Positions 13,979 to 25,618 of a stretch of 64,000 nucleotides of DNA are shown piece by piece. The stretch covers positions 33,881,175-33,945,174 of the forward strand of contig CM067353.1 in NCBI GenBank assembly GCA_034190875.2, in the 5' to 3' direction. The first letter of the stretch is position 1. Every line of letters starts with the position of its first letter. The stretch comes from Urechis unicinctus. Taxonomy: Eukaryota > Annelida > Polychaeta > Xenopneusta > Urechidae. The position numbers and the translations under genes were made by a program. Under the pieces are notes generated by a model. It made no database searches and was not told the origin of the DNA. It saw only the letters and a program-made list of their open reading frames with translations.

Positions 13979-14260
13979 TGTAACATAATATGTATGGGCC
14001 TCGTTCTAATCGGTCAGTATAGTGGCCGCCTGTGATTGGTCAGCCAATTACAGGTAGAGCTGGTCTCATGAGGGGACATGGGATTTGGTATATATTGAAG
14101 GAGCATCGAAGTTTCGGGAGCTTACCCCCAGTATCCGACGCGACTCCAATATATACAGCGTAAGACCGGTTATAACGCGGTGTTGGTATCGTAGTCAATA
14201 AATATATATCGTACGCAGTGAAGTCTTGATATATCTGAGTATACTGCTCAGGTCACTACA
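13979..14260 (+). mobile_element. Probable solo LTR of a retrotransposon
   Basis: The 282-bp block begins TGTAACATA and ends CACTACA, so it has inverted TGTA/TACA ends as LTRs do. Inside, in order, are an inverted pair of CCAAT boxes (ATTGG at 14035, CCAAT at 14044), a TATA-like TATATAT at 14089 and an AATAAA poly(A) signal at 14197. This is the U3-R-U5 order expected of an LTR. The block is GC-richer than its flanks. No primer-binding site, gag-pol frame or second LTR is present nearby, which points to a solo LTR. The flanking five bases (TCCAC and GAAGA) do not form a target duplication, which weakens the call. A compact promoter with terminator is the alternative. Confidence 0.42.
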
Positions 14261-17200
14261 GAAGAGAAACAAGAAATACCCTCACAACATTTGTTTAGCA
14301 AATTACCTACCCAATGGTGAGGAAAGATGGTGCGTTGTTATATGATAACAATGGCTAGTACTGACACAGTGATAACATTATATACATACAAGGCAGTCCA
14401 TTTTATGCGGTAGTTTAGAACCTTGCGTTAAATTGAGCCAGAAAGCTACCATTAAAAGCTATATGTTTTTCAAGGGGTAAATGACAAAGAATGATTTATT
14501 ATATATGAGGCCCAACCGATACGTAGCATTCGCAAATGAAGGAATTGTTGAAACTACACAAAAAAGTTCTTCGTTACGAGAAATTCGCGCACTATAAACC
14601 TTTAACTGGCTTGCCACGCAACATTTGCCAGTCATGTCCGCATAGTAAAACTTTGTTATTAGACCTCTTTCTTTTCCAAATGATCTAATTTACTCATATA
14701 TCCCATTCTGTCGAAACAATAAAATGATTTATTATTTTTTCATTAGTTTAAGAAGACGGATCTGTCGATAAAGCTGCTGCTCTAGCGAATAGTGGATAGC
14801 AATTATGTTCATCCGATTTCGGTCTTCTAGCCTGGTAAATATATGGCAGACATACTGTTGAAAAACGAGAAAACTAGAATTTCACATCGCTTATTGATTA
14901 AAGGCAGGTTTTACCCAGAACGTGTTCAAGCATAACTCAAAGCTCATCAATAAGAATAAATGTACTGAAGTGCAAGGGTACTAGGTTCATTTTGTTTCTA
15001 GGACCATAGCTGTTTTTGCTGACATCAGTACGTGTACGGAATTTCTCTCGGACTGACGAGAGCACATTGAGGAATAAAACTGCATATTCAACGCGGATTG
15101 ATATTGTATTAAAATTGTACATAACATTGATATATTATCCTATTGCAAAAACTTTCAGTGCATTTGGTTATGTTGCAATGATGAACATGATGAATACCAT
15201 TTGATGTGACAATGCTTCTAACAAACAACATTTTTTACCTAATGAGTTTAAGTAAATTTTTAGCTTCTTTTCTCTGCAAATGAAACACTGTTTTCCCCGA
15301 TTACTGTCGTATGTGTATGCATTGAAGCATTAGGTGGCCGCGTACACGCAAGACTCTAGATCTGACTACAGTCGTGTAAGATATTATTTTTGCAACTAAT
15401 ACGTCGCTGTTGATTTCATAAGTATTTGGTGTGACAATAATATATTCCTAACAAGGCATGATTTTAATATTTCAATTCGAAGCTAACCAATCGTCTTCAA
15501 GGCGCGTTAGATTGCAAACATAGCTGTCGATATTCGACTATTGTCTCTTTAATAACTGCAACAATATCGTCACGGATATCGCAAAGCCCATTATCAAATT
15601 ATATGCTCTAGTGTGTAGCTGTGAATAATCAAATACATTCACTTGAAAATGCATTTGTAAACAAAACGCAAACACAGAAATGCGAAAATGTTCCATAAAA
15701 CATGGCTATTTTGGGATTGTTTTCTTTTAGTGAATATCGCTTACTGTCATTTGAAAGTTAACAGCGCTTCCCGAAAGCATAAACTGCATCTTGTCCCTTT
15801 TCGAGCAATTACGGCGGAGGACATTTCCCCCTTATGTGATCGTTCATATTAATGGGCGCATTGTATGGAAAACCCGTATATATTGGACATGCTAGGGTGA
15901 CACAAGTTTCACATGGTTCATCATTTAATGTTCTCTTCCATTTTTCTTACCAACCAATCATGCTACATGTGTTTTGTCTACTTCTGCTATCGGACTGTGA
16001 TGTTGGAGAAGGCCTTATAGAAGACGTAAATAAAATATATTGAATCAACCATATGGATCAATACACCATTCGATTCATTCTGATTACAAATATTGACAAT
16101 CATTGCAAATTTAACAAATTGTTTATGCAAAAGAAAATCTTGAGGTGTAGCTTTACAGACGATGAGGGGCAGTTTCTAACAGGCTACGTATATTTTTATC
16201 ACCTACCACTTAAAAAATAGGCGCATATGACTGGGTAGGTTGTCGGTTTTTCATATGGGACAAAGCATTTTGCTGTGAATAGACAATTGTTATGTCTGCC
16301 ATGATCATGAAGCTAAAATTTCGTTGACATGACAAAAATGCCAAGCTGTGATGCCAAGTGGTCAACCAAAACCGTATTAATTTTTCAGCGTAATCAACCA
16401 CATACACGCTGACCGCTATATGCTACGTGCGAGATATATAATTTTGCCATTCATACAAGCGACGACAAACACAACTTAGCACGTGACGATTGCTCATTGA
16501 ATCGAAAACAATCAGATTGATGAACAAGTTAATCACGTATATGCTAAAGCGTTTCTAGATTACGTACAAGCCTTCAACATACTACAATATGACCATGTGT
16601 TAAATACTGTTACATAGTGTATAATACCTAGCATCAGTGCAAATTGTGTGCATTCGACAATAAAACGCGTAAACCTAAGAACAAAGCTTCAAATGTCATT
16701 TATCTTATCAACGCTATCGCTTGACAAGGAACAGAATCACCTGCTAAAGAGATTTAAGCGGTAGTCCTGGCAAAAAATAATGATTTTGTAATTATCCGTT
16801 GCTTTGTTAATAAATATTCAGCAAAAAAACGTTTCAAGCCAATCTCCAAATGTCAATTACGTCAAAAGTAGACTTTCCTGCAACTAAGGCGCAACCCAGA
16901 GGAATTGTTTCAATATATGCGATCCAACATTTAGTATTGGTGTCGGGATAATCTCCTCGTTTCTTACACCTAATGGTCTGCTCTGCTGCAGCCTGGCTCC
17001 ATGAATGAACCACAATCAATCTTAACCCATTATAAAGAATGCATTTAGAATAAAAACCAAATACCAGGCCCGTGTTTCGTGTTTTGTTCTGGGCTACGGT
17101 TTGCAGAGCATGACAAAATCAGCCATTTCCATCACGTGCGTTATAAGTGATGTAGTTATAAGTAAATTAGTGAGAGATTGAACTCATTACTGCTCGCATA

Positions 17201-17842
17201 GCTATTCAGAGACACCATGATGTAAAACGCTGTCTGGTAAAAATCCATTGCGGTCTTATAGATCAATATATGGGTATGTAGTATGTTTTCAAGGACGTAT
17301 ATTTTACACAGCCAGGTTGCTTGTTTATCATATGGGAGTAACTACGTCGGTCGGAGGTTCGTAAACAAAATTCCTGTTACTGCTTTTGAGAAGTAAGGGG
17401 CTATTTCGGGGCAGATACACCTGTGGCTGCTACGTTAAATGAATAACTCAGACGGCAACGACTTTTCAACCGCTCTATACACGTTGAATATTTTATAATT
17501 ATATATTATAATTTCAAATTATAAAGCTATGATCTTGTTGCGTTGCTGTATATGCTTAGTGTTTTAGATAGTGCTACGTAAAAAGATAATATCTATTACA
17601 CAGGAAAAAATCTCAAAGTACCAATATGTTCTATATTTATTTTCCAAACGAAAATAGTACTAAATGCAGATGAATAATAAACAAATGAACTTTCATTTTT
17701 GCAAAAGCAAATTATTTAGGATAAATACTGTCAAAATATGCATTTTTGTATTGCAAAGTGCGTAATTACCTGTAGCATAGCAATAATACCACGCATTATT
17801 AGATGATAGGCAATAGCACGTAGCGATAGCACATGTACTGCT
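14261..17842. other. Long gene-free AT-rich stretch
   Basis: Nothing recognised. A phrase CAACCCAGAGG at about 16893 recurs near 59240 with weak flanking similarity, but this is too short to call a repeat. Confidence 0.5.
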
Positions 17843-17881
17843 ATAACTGCAGTTATATGTATTTATATTTAAATATAAATA
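17843..17881. repeat. Two adjacent perfect palindromes
   Basis: ATAACTGCAGTTAT is a 14-bp perfect palindrome at 17843. It is closely followed by a 22-bp perfect palindrome centred on TTTAAA and flanked by ATA/TAT runs. Both sit at the left edge of the TA-rich array that follows. Confidence 0.85.
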
Positions 17882-18088
17882 TATATATATATATAGATAT
17901 ATATACAGATTGATACAGATACAGATAGAGGGGATAGATATATTTTTATAGAGAGAGATACAGAGAGATATATATATATATATAGACCTATATATAGATA
18001 GAGAGAGAGAGATAGAGATATCTAGATATATATATATATATTATATCTCTCTCTCTATCCCTCTCCTATCTCTATATATATTTCTATC

Positions 18089-18134
<46 letters not shown>
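17882..18134. repeat. TA/GATA/GAGA array with internal inverted symmetry
   Basis: TA dinucleotides are mixed with GATA and GAGAGA units in the left half (to about 18030) and with TCTCTC and CTATC units in the right half (about 18040-18100). The halves are therefore approximate reverse complements around a centre near 18035. TA continues to 18134. Confidence 0.9.
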
Positions 18135-18135
<1 letters not shown>

Positions 18136-18164
18136 ACATTTATATATTTTTATGTATCTATACA

Positions 18165-18230
18165 GTACTACCATAAATGCATGGTAGATAATTATAACAT
18201 TATTTCGTACCATAAATGCATGGTAGTTTT
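18165..18230. repeat. Duplicated short hairpin
   Basis: TACCATAAATGCATGGTA occurs twice about 40 bp apart. In the first copy it is extended to a perfect 7-bp stem (CTACCAT / ATGGTAG) with a 6-base loop. No function is assigned. Confidence 0.7.
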
Positions 18231-18520
18231 TAATTATCTCGTGTAGTTTTTGCAGAGCTGCTTAAAAGTCGGCATTGTGTATTGCTGTGTGATAACATGA
18301 TAATATATATATAGCTAACTATATGAGAGTATTTGCATGCAGTATTAAACAATTATTTTATAAACGGTGTTCAATGGTCTTTCGTTTAATGAGTTAAGCA
18401 GCCATACGTTTTCAAAACATCCGACTAACATTCATATATTCTTTGATATTTCTATTAAGTATGAATACCAATTACGTTATAATGGCAATTTATGAACAAG
18501 CGTGTTGACATTAAATTGAA

Positions 18521-18864
18521 CGCAGCCGGCGTCTTGTGGGATAAGAATGTGGATAAGAGTTAATAAATAATCACTGATATGCCTTTAAGCAGGGCTCTAT
18601 CCAATCTATGAATACAGAATCCTGCATAAGAAAAAAGTAAACGCGTCATCGTATTGGATTTAGACTGCCTCGAGCGCAATGCGTATTTGTAATACACCTC
18701 TTGCATAAAGCTGTAGGGTCTGCGGTATGGACCGTTGTAGGTGTTTGTATCAGATCTATGTACTGGAGAAGTTCTATCATTGCCTAAATCACCAAGTATT
18801 AAGCAAGGGATTACGTGATTTATACGAAACATGACAGATTCAGTACGTTATCCAACGTGGCCAT
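18521..18864 (+). repeat. Dispersed repeat family B, copy 1
   Basis: About 340 bp are collinear with 61159-61515 in the same orientation. Shared blocks in order are CGCAG, GGATAAGAAT, CACTGATATGCCT.TAAGCA, AAAAAAGTAAA, TGCCTCGAGC, ATGCGTATT, ATACACCT, AATCAC.AAGTATTA and GCAAGGGATTACGT. Divergence is high with few large indels. No terminal repeats, poly(A) tail or RNA polymerase III boxes were seen, so the element class is unknown. On the minus strand a phrase like VIPC-x-IL-x-DL is readable in both copies, which may be a trace of coding sequence. Confidence 0.8.
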
Positions 18865-20125
18865 TTGTTTTCATATTTAGTCAGTCAACCATATTTAGTA
18901 GCAAATCAAATTATATGATATAAGTTCTAACAAGGTATGCACAATACTCAAGTCAAAGTCGAGGGCTGTATCCATGTAGCCACGGAATCTTGCTCTCAGC
19001 CATTACGCAACTGATGATTGACAAAATATTTGAGAAGAGCATTACTATTTGTGGTACTTGTAGACTGGCGGAGTAGCCATCGCTTTCGATTTCGTGTACC
19101 TCAGATATCGCTAGAAAACCGGAACGTTTAATAATTCGATCAGCATCGGGCGCAATCGCTATGCACTTTATTCACCTCGTTCGCTAAATGGGCAAGTATA
19201 TGTAAGAAGTGCACATTTAAAGTCATGTATACGGTGCAGCCGTTCCATACCTAGTTATATCATTGCGATCTCGCTGCTTTGCGTTTGGTAGCCTTTAGGA
19301 GGGTTACGCGGATGTAGTATTCTCCCTTTGTTTATCTTGGTTTCCCCCCAATTCTAACTTACCATAATGTTACGCGAAGCAAAGAATTTTTTCCGAGAAG
19401 AACACCTCTTATCAAAAGTAAGTCTCTGGCAAACATATCGGAAGAAAGACAGTGAGCTGACTGAAAGTAATAAACATATTAAGGTGTCACAAATCGTTAC
19501 AAATAACTTAGTAATTGTAGGTTTGTATTAGCCTGTATTAGGTGTATTAGAGACTCTGAGGTCTTGATGATTAATATTACCTCATTGATTGGACACCTGT
19601 TGTATGAAACCAAAATCTCAGCAAGTGTGAAATTTGATTTTAACATGCAAATAGTGGTGTTTGGTGTCAGTTGCGGTATTTGATACCGTTTTGTCTTGAA
19701 TTACCTAGATAACCGTTGGTTAGGAACTTTATCGAACGCTTGTGAACGATACAATGAAAACTATTACCATGTAGCTATGGGCCGTGGGTAGAGCATTTCT
19801 TAGCAAGGCGCCTTGCTTTTGTTCAAAGCATCTAATAGTATGCGATGAGATTCTGCAAATATTTGTTCTCATCACAGATTTTAATATCGTCACTAATCCA
19901 CGGATTTTTACTACCAGGTAATTACCATTGATACCATTAAATATTGACTACGCATTACTAATTAAACATCCGTGTAATTGAATGTTTGTTTATTTATCTT
20001 ACATTTAAAATTTCACAGAGGAAATATTTGTAAAATGTGTGATTGTGATGAAAGCAACACATTTTCAACCCATTCCATTGTTTTGTTGTAAATAACAAAC
20101 TATGACATAAATATTAAGGACAAAC
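18865..20125. other. No recognised gene
   Basis: AT-rich sequence. Near 19771-19832 there is a TAGC...GTGGGTAGAGC phrase resembling a tRNA D-arm (A box) followed by GTTCAAAGC. The anticodon and T arms do not fold convincingly. Confidence 0.45.
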
Positions 20126-20193
20126 TAGGAATGAAGTCCTAACTACGTAGCAATTTGCTGGTTACCAAGTCGTCTACTCGCTAAGCTATTGTC
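20126..20193 (-). repeat. tRNA-like relic, possible SINE head
   Basis: On the minus strand, TAGCTTAGCGAGTAGACG matches the D-arm / A-box pattern of tRNAs. It is followed by CTTGGTAACCAG in the anticodon-arm position. The T-arm position (GTAGTTAGGACTTC) has lost the GTTCGA core. The order and spacing resemble the 5' head of a tRNA-derived SINE. It cannot be a working tRNA. Confidence 0.3.
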
Positions 20194-20234
20194 AAACAAT
20201 TTATAGGGTGAAGTCGGTAACATTTATTATGCAG

Positions 20235-20435
20235 CTCCCGTTCATTGCTATCTATTTTGACAAAGACAACGTCCGCCTCCACTGGAACGAGCGAACAATA
20301 TAATGGAGGCACCAAACGACGGTTCTTAACATTTATATGTCCCATTATAGCTATCAAGCCTTTCGAAGGTTCATCAACTAGGTGGCATATTTGGTTGCTC
20401 AATAGCAGAATCAAGACGCATGGACTTGCAGTGGG
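20235..20435 (+). CDS. Candidate internal exon, unidentified
   Basis: An open frame is bounded by an acceptor (CATTTATTATGCAG, ending 20234) and a consensus donor (GTAAGT at 20436). The length is 201 nt, divisible by three, phase 2 on both sides. The peptide begins SRSLLSILTKTTSASTG and ends with RIKTHGLAVG, with a hydrophobic stretch FLTFICPIIAI in the middle. The region is GC-richer than its surroundings. The minus strand is also open here (20181-20504), which lowers confidence. No domain is recognised and no partner exons were found. Confidence 0.3.
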
Positions 20436-21318
20436 GTAAGTTAAATTAGCAATACAGAGTAGGCTGTGTACATCCACGAATAAACAGACAATCAATCCCC
20501 ACATTTTCGCTTAAGCAGATATGCACAATCTGGAAGGGCTAGTTTGTCATTTGATAGACATGATGATGACCAGGTGTTCATTTTATGATATGGAGATAGG
20601 CACCAGCGCAAAGTAGGCCATTAGAGAATGGTAATTGCATTTAGTGACCATGAATTAAACCACAGCCTCATCCCAATTCAATGGATTGTTAAAGACATGA
20701 ACTGCGCATCGCAACACAATAAAGCACTATGTGTTGACAGATACACTAAGTGCAGTTATGTAATTCAAGCCTCGTCACATTTGACTTATTTGAGAGAATA
20801 AGTATTGTAAATGACGGGAATGTATGTATGTGTATAGCCAAGGCCAGGCGACGATGGCATTATTCGGGCGTTTGTGTGGCCACTTTGACAGACTGATATG
20901 TATACCATAGGATAAAATCGCTGCCATTCATTCAAAACAAAAACATCAATCATGCTGGCAATCACTATGCATCATCGCGCTAAGACTTTGAGGTAGTGCT
21001 TAGAGCAATTCCTTTTTCCTCGTTTTCACCAAAGTCTCACCAACGCACAACCTTTTTTAAGCAGCACGCCGCCGTTCCACCATTGAAAACCGACATTAAT
21101 GCTGTTTTACCAAGCTTGATTCAAATCAGGTAGTAAATCTATCACATAGTTGATGAACACTATCATCTGATAATTGGTTTAAAGGCTCAAGGGGCTGTGC
21201 TTCGTCATTACAAGCTCTCTAGTACAAATGAAATATCTTTACCTGCTTGTGTGGCAATCAATTAATACAATAACGCAGGTCAGATGAATGTGATGCCTAT
21301 GTCACTTACCATTAACTG
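20436..21318. other. No recognisable feature
   Basis: AT-rich sequence without recognised content. Confidence 0.5.
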
Positions 21319-21759
21319 ATGCTGCTGCTAAATCATAGCGTGCTGTTCCGAAACATTTTGCTATATAAATGGGAGAACAAATATACGACGCACCTGCTTC
21401 TTATCTGTTCCTCAACAAGTTATGGGCGTTTTCGCTATCCAACTCTCATCAGTTACTGTTCTAAAAGTAAATCAACATTTATGAAGTCACTATTACAGGG
21501 GGATGTCCTCAGTGCTTTGCCATTAAATATTGCCTTTGATCTGAGGGTCCGCGTCTCAAGCACTCCCTGTTTCAGCTGCAGTATTCAATTCAACAAAACA
21601 CGGAATAAAAAACACTCACTTTGGGCCATTTTTATGAGCACCAACAAACCTCTGATCTTCCATAATTTTAGTTGTGAGTTGGATTATTGTTATCAGAGGG
21701 ATCTCTACAAGTTATATGGTTCGATTGTTAACATGCCTATATTTCCAGTAATCCTGTAA
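21319..21759 (+). CDS. Longest non-repeat open frame; probably chance
   Basis: A 146-codon frame that is not simple sequence. The product is rich in serine, leucine and aromatics, with no signal peptide, membrane segment or domain that I recognise. At this base composition about one frame of this length is expected by chance in 64 kb of six-frame sequence. No splice or promoter context supports it. Confidence 0.12.
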   Translation: MLLLNHSVLFRNILLYKWENKYTTHLLLICSSTSYGRFRYPTLISYCSKSKSTFMKSLLQGDVLSALPLNIAFDLRVRVSSTPCFSCSIQFNKTRNKKHSLWAIFMSTNKPLIFHNFSCELDYCYQRDLYKLYGSIVNMPIFPVIL

Positions 21760-22850
21760 AATCGGATAGCAACGCAAGATCTTAATCGAATTAAAAGCGA
21801 ACCTGATTAGAGTTCGTAAATTAACTCGTCCTTCCGAGTCAAATATCTATAAATTAGTAGCAATTACAGAAACGAGACTCATTGTGCTAACGTGTCCAGT
21901 ACGTACTGTCAAAAATTTCGTCATTATGCTTGCCAGGCTATTGTAAATTCATTAATCTCCAATGATTACGATAGCCAATTGATTATGTAATAGTTATTGT
22001 TGAATATTGTTGCCTGTACTGAATGGGTCTTACATGGTCACTGTCATTAAGTATCACTCGTAGCATGCGACATCCTATGTGCTCAACAAAGGCCATTTTG
22101 TACATCATGCATCTTGTCTACCAGGACGAGGAATGCAAGAACTGTTGCTTGCGTGTCCCGTTCCCTTCACATAAAGGTGTGTATTTTTTGTTACAGCAGA
22201 TCATTGTTGCCGGAATAACTAAATTAAGCGTTGAAGATACCGAGCATTACAATGACAACGGGCCTTGGCAGCTGCTGTTAAATTCACTGTGAAGTTGATG
22301 AGGCTTGTATTGGCTTTACTATCGGTGTTATTTTGCTTGAGCCCCAAAGTGCCTAATGATTTAGATTAATTGTCTTAGGAACCCCAATCAAATGCGAAGA
22401 CCGTGCTGTAATACATAAATGTTCCTTGGTGCATAATGTCCGTTGCGTTAATGGATTGCGTATTTTGTTATGTTGCATTAACAAACATTGATACCGAGCA
22501 ATTATACATGCTCCTATTTTAATTGCAAAAGGGTATATATCGAATCCACAATTCACAAATATACTAATATTGCAGTGCAAACATGATTGATCATGGTTTA
22601 ATGGTCAAATATGATGCTATGTTATTCAAGTCACATCGAAATAAATGACATGCGTGAGAATTTGAAGCAAGCGATTAAGACATAGACACCCAAGTATCAC
22701 ACATAGAACTCCATTCTTATGAGTTTCACGCATCGAAATGCCTGTATAATAAAATAGACATACAACAAATTTACTTAAGTCTTGCCAATCATTCCGCGTG
22801 CCATGTCATTATCCTTGGCAAACACTTTCTACCCCATTTTCATAGTTGAG
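21760..22850. other. No recognisable feature
   Basis: AT-rich sequence. The 89-codon frame at 22023-22292 has no recognised domain. Confidence 0.5.
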
Positions 22851-22958
22851 GACATATATATATAAGCAGAGATATATATATTAACATATATTGGCGATAA
22901 ATATATATAATTATCTGTGTATATGTATATATATAAATATATTTATATATATATATAT

Positions 22959-23041
<83 letters not shown>

Positions 23042-23067
23042 TGAGTATATAAGTAAACATTTAAGGC

Positions 23068-23098
<31 letters not shown>

Positions 23099-23154
23099 AT
23101 GTATACATATATATATAAAAAATATATGTATATATATATATATGTACATAATTG

Positions 23155-23186
<32 letters not shown>

Positions 23187-23391
23187 TTTATATATATGGA
23201 TATATATATATATATATGTATATACATTTATATATATATTTATATATATATACATATTTAAACATGTATATAACTATATATAAATATATATATATATATA
23301 AATGTATATATATATATACATATATATATATATACATCTGCATATATGCATATATATATATTTAAATATATATATATATACATATTTATAC

Positions 23392-23426
<35 letters not shown>

Positions 23427-23474
23427 ATATACGATAAATATATAATCTGTTTATCTTTATATATATATATATTA

Positions 23475-23505
<31 letters not shown>

Positions 23506-23516
23506 ATATATATAAA
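22851..23516. repeat. Large imperfect (TA)n array
   Basis: About 660 bp, mainly TA dinucleotides, interrupted by TGTATA, TTTATA, CATATA and similar variants. The variety of interruptions suggests an old array. Many long reading frames (Y/I alternation) on both strands are artefacts of the repeat. Confidence 0.97.
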
Positions 23517-23615
23517 TACCCATTAACACCCATTACACAATAAGAAGAACGTCTAAAGCACATCAATCTATTTTGACATTTTGAACATTCGGTATGATAG
23601 ATAGGTCTGCTTTAG

Positions 23616-23684
23616 TCTGTGAAAGCCAGTCTTTCGCTATAAACGACGGAGCCGCTAGTTGGACTGCTGTTAAGGGTACTTATG
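23616..23684 (+). CDS. Candidate short internal exon beside the transposon
   Basis: An acceptor-like GGTCTGCTTTAG ends at 23615 and a donor GTGAGG begins at 23685. Between them is a 69-nt open segment (phase 1 on both sides) reading CESQSFAINDGAASW then TAVKGTY. Composition is coding-like and GC-richer than its flanks. A further acceptor-like run (CGCGATCTCTTGCAG) ends at 23780, 15 bp before the element, so the transposon may have inserted at the start of a following exon or in its intron. No family is recognised. Confidence 0.3.
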
Positions 23685-23791
23685 GTGAGGATGATAAATG
23701 CGCACAGGTCGAACGGGAGCGCTTAAGTGATACAGAGGCCCCGTTTGTATCAATATTTTAATTTTTCGCGATCTCTTGCAGACCACTTGGT

Positions 23792-23795
23792 TTAA
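23792..23795. repeat. Left TTAA target-site duplication
   Basis: TTAA directly outside the left terminus AGGTCAACTAC. It matches the TTAA outside the right terminus. Confidence 0.75.
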
Positions 23796-23819
23796 AGGTC
23801 AACTACAAAGAATTTTTTT
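23796..23819 (+). repeat. Left terminal inverted repeat
   Basis: AGGTCAACTACAAAGAATTT aligns with the reverse complement of the right end, AGGTCACTACAACGATTTT. They match at about 19 of 23 positions with two one-base gaps. Confidence 0.75.
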
Positions 23820-23978
23820 ATTCCATTTTTCCAAAGTTCTATGATTTAAAAGGGTATCGTGACCAAAATAAGGTGACTGCGCGCTTTTTTTCTTTTAGAA
23901 AAATGATTTTTAAATGTACATTTCCCATGTCGAATATGACAAGATACCGCTCGGTAAAATTCGTGAATTTCCGTACAG

Positions 23979-24020
23979 TGACGTCATTCGGGTTGTTTGC
24001 GAATATTCATCGCCATCTTT
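23979..24020 (+). promoter_or_regulatory. Left inward promoter region with CRE and YY1-like sites
   Basis: GTGACGTCATTC (a full CRE palindrome TGACGTCA at 23979-23986) lies 109 bp before the THAP start codon. GCCATCTTT at 24012-24020 is the reverse of a YY1-type AAGATGGC. The same two words occur in the right subterminal region facing its own gene, which argues for a shared promoter design. Factor binding is inferred from the words only. Confidence 0.5.
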
Positions 24021-24095
24021 AGCCTTCCCGGTTGGTTGACAGCGTGTGACTAACTCGTCTTTCTTCACGGTCTGGTGCGTTTCTTGGTGTGGATT

Positions 24096-25600
24096 ATGCC
24101 TTATTGTTGTGCGTTTGGTTGTCGGAACAATGAGAAGTCAGGTGTGATTTTTGTTTGTTTCTAAAAGACATATGCGCCGCATATGGGTATCGAAAGTCAA
24201 GCGTAAACACCGGAGTCCTGCCCTTGATATAGTTATACGACAGTTCTATGTTCTGATCATTTCGAGAAAAGTGCTTATGAGACTGACCCACAGCTGCTCA
24301 AAAGTCTAGGATTTCGTAAGAAACATAGGCTCCGATAAAGTATTGGCAGCTGAGCAGATAGATAAATCAAGTGACAGTGGTGAATCACAGACTGAGGTGT
24401 CACACTCAAGTACTGCCGACCTAGGCTAGGCGAAGAAACTTCGCCTGTCACTGTCAGCGTCCGCGCTGTTTGCTACACCAGGGGCGAGTGCCTTGCCGTC
24501 TGCCGACCATGAAGCTTGCTCTCACTTGTCATTAGGGGTGCAGGCAAATGTTTTGGTGAGTGTCACAAGGCAACTGCATTATTATATATGATGAAAGTCA
24601 TTGGCAGGGATAACTTCTGTTGTATGTATCCATGTGTCTTTTCAGAGTCAATTTGTAAACATTTACATCCTTAAAGGCTATGATGAATGAAATTGTAGCA
24701 TACTTATTGTATTGATACCATAGATGGCTGACAAGTCTCTACAGACACAGAGTTCTATCTTTCCTAGGATAAAGAAATATTCAAGAGGTACCCAAGTTGG
24801 CCCATCTCACTAAAAGTGTCACCAGGGGCACCCAATATGAGCCCCAGGAGGAATCTGTTGGACTGGTGGACAGCGATGATGAGATGGAAACTGACCCTGA
24901 CTATGACTTCACTGACAAAGTGATGATGCTGAGGTGGATACTGATGATGACATGGCATTTGAAGAACTGTTAGATAAATATTGTTTTGTTTGTAGTGTAA
25001 TCACAGGGTTTTATTTGATGGAAGAAAAATTTAGCTCACATAATGCTTATGTACAGTGGTGTTGATCTGGAGGATGGCCCTAGTCAGAATCAAAGATACC
25101 GGGGGAGTTTTGCTTGTTTTGAACAAATCGGCGTGAATGGACACCGTAAGATGTGGGATTGCCAACCTTTTACAGGAGCTATGCCCGCAGGGAATTTGTT
25201 TATGGCTTCAGGGATTTTTGTTAGTGGCAGTAGTGCTATTAGAACACTGAACATGTTCAGGTATGGGAAAATTCCAAGCCTGTCAAAGAACCAATTTCTT
25301 TAGGTGTGAACATGCATTAATCTAAAATGAAACACATGTTATTTTGACATTTATTACCGAAACCTGAATATGTTTCATTTGCACAAACATTGTTACCCAA
25401 TTAAAAATTGGCATATAATATAACTTACTTATTATATGACTATCATAAAATATGAATATAATTGATTTGCTTCAGACCATGTACATCAGGTGCTTGATCT
25501 AAGGCAAAAATACCCAAGCTACAGACTTGCTGAGGTCCTTGCACTGTCCCACCACCTATTGCCTCCCAGTACGAGAAACCTGAAAAGGATCTTCTCGTAG
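24096..25600 (+). pseudogene. Broken THAP-domain transposase (Kolobok type)
   Basis: The start MPYCCAFGCRNN has the C-x4-C start of a THAP zinc-finger, a sequence-specific DNA-binding module. A stop at 24162 and two compensating frameshifts interrupt it: RRIWVSKVKRKHRSP lies in the +1 frame. The original frame resumes with VLCSDHFEKSAYETDPQLL, supplying the C-x2-H ligands. A serine-rich stretch follows, with a donor at 24556. Next comes an acidic linker (DSDDEMETDPDYDF) with repeated GTQ words, as in transposases of this family. At 25097-25300 the sequence includes RKMWDCQPFTGAMPAGNLF, matching the conserved region before the catalytic domain. Another open segment with an acceptor (25476-25600) includes QKYPSYRLAEVLALSHHLL. 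No GDGR-type catalytic segment is found, and several stops and frameshifts are present, so the gene is dead. Confidence 0.75.
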
Positions 25601-25618
25601 GTGCTCACAGGTGTCGAT

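Noticed and set aside
19771-19832. tRNA gene or SINE head
   Set aside because: The D-arm-like word GTGGGTAGAGC is present, but the anticodon and T arms do not form and the B box is poor.
21319-21759. 146-codon plus-strand ORF as a real gene
   Set aside because: No domain, splice or promoter support; about one such frame is expected by chance at this composition. Kept only as a low-confidence feature.
22917-23566. Long open frames of alternating Y and I on both strands
   Set aside because: They are translations of (TA)n. The same applies at 4733-4990, 7039-7266, 38441-39174 and 42352-42802.
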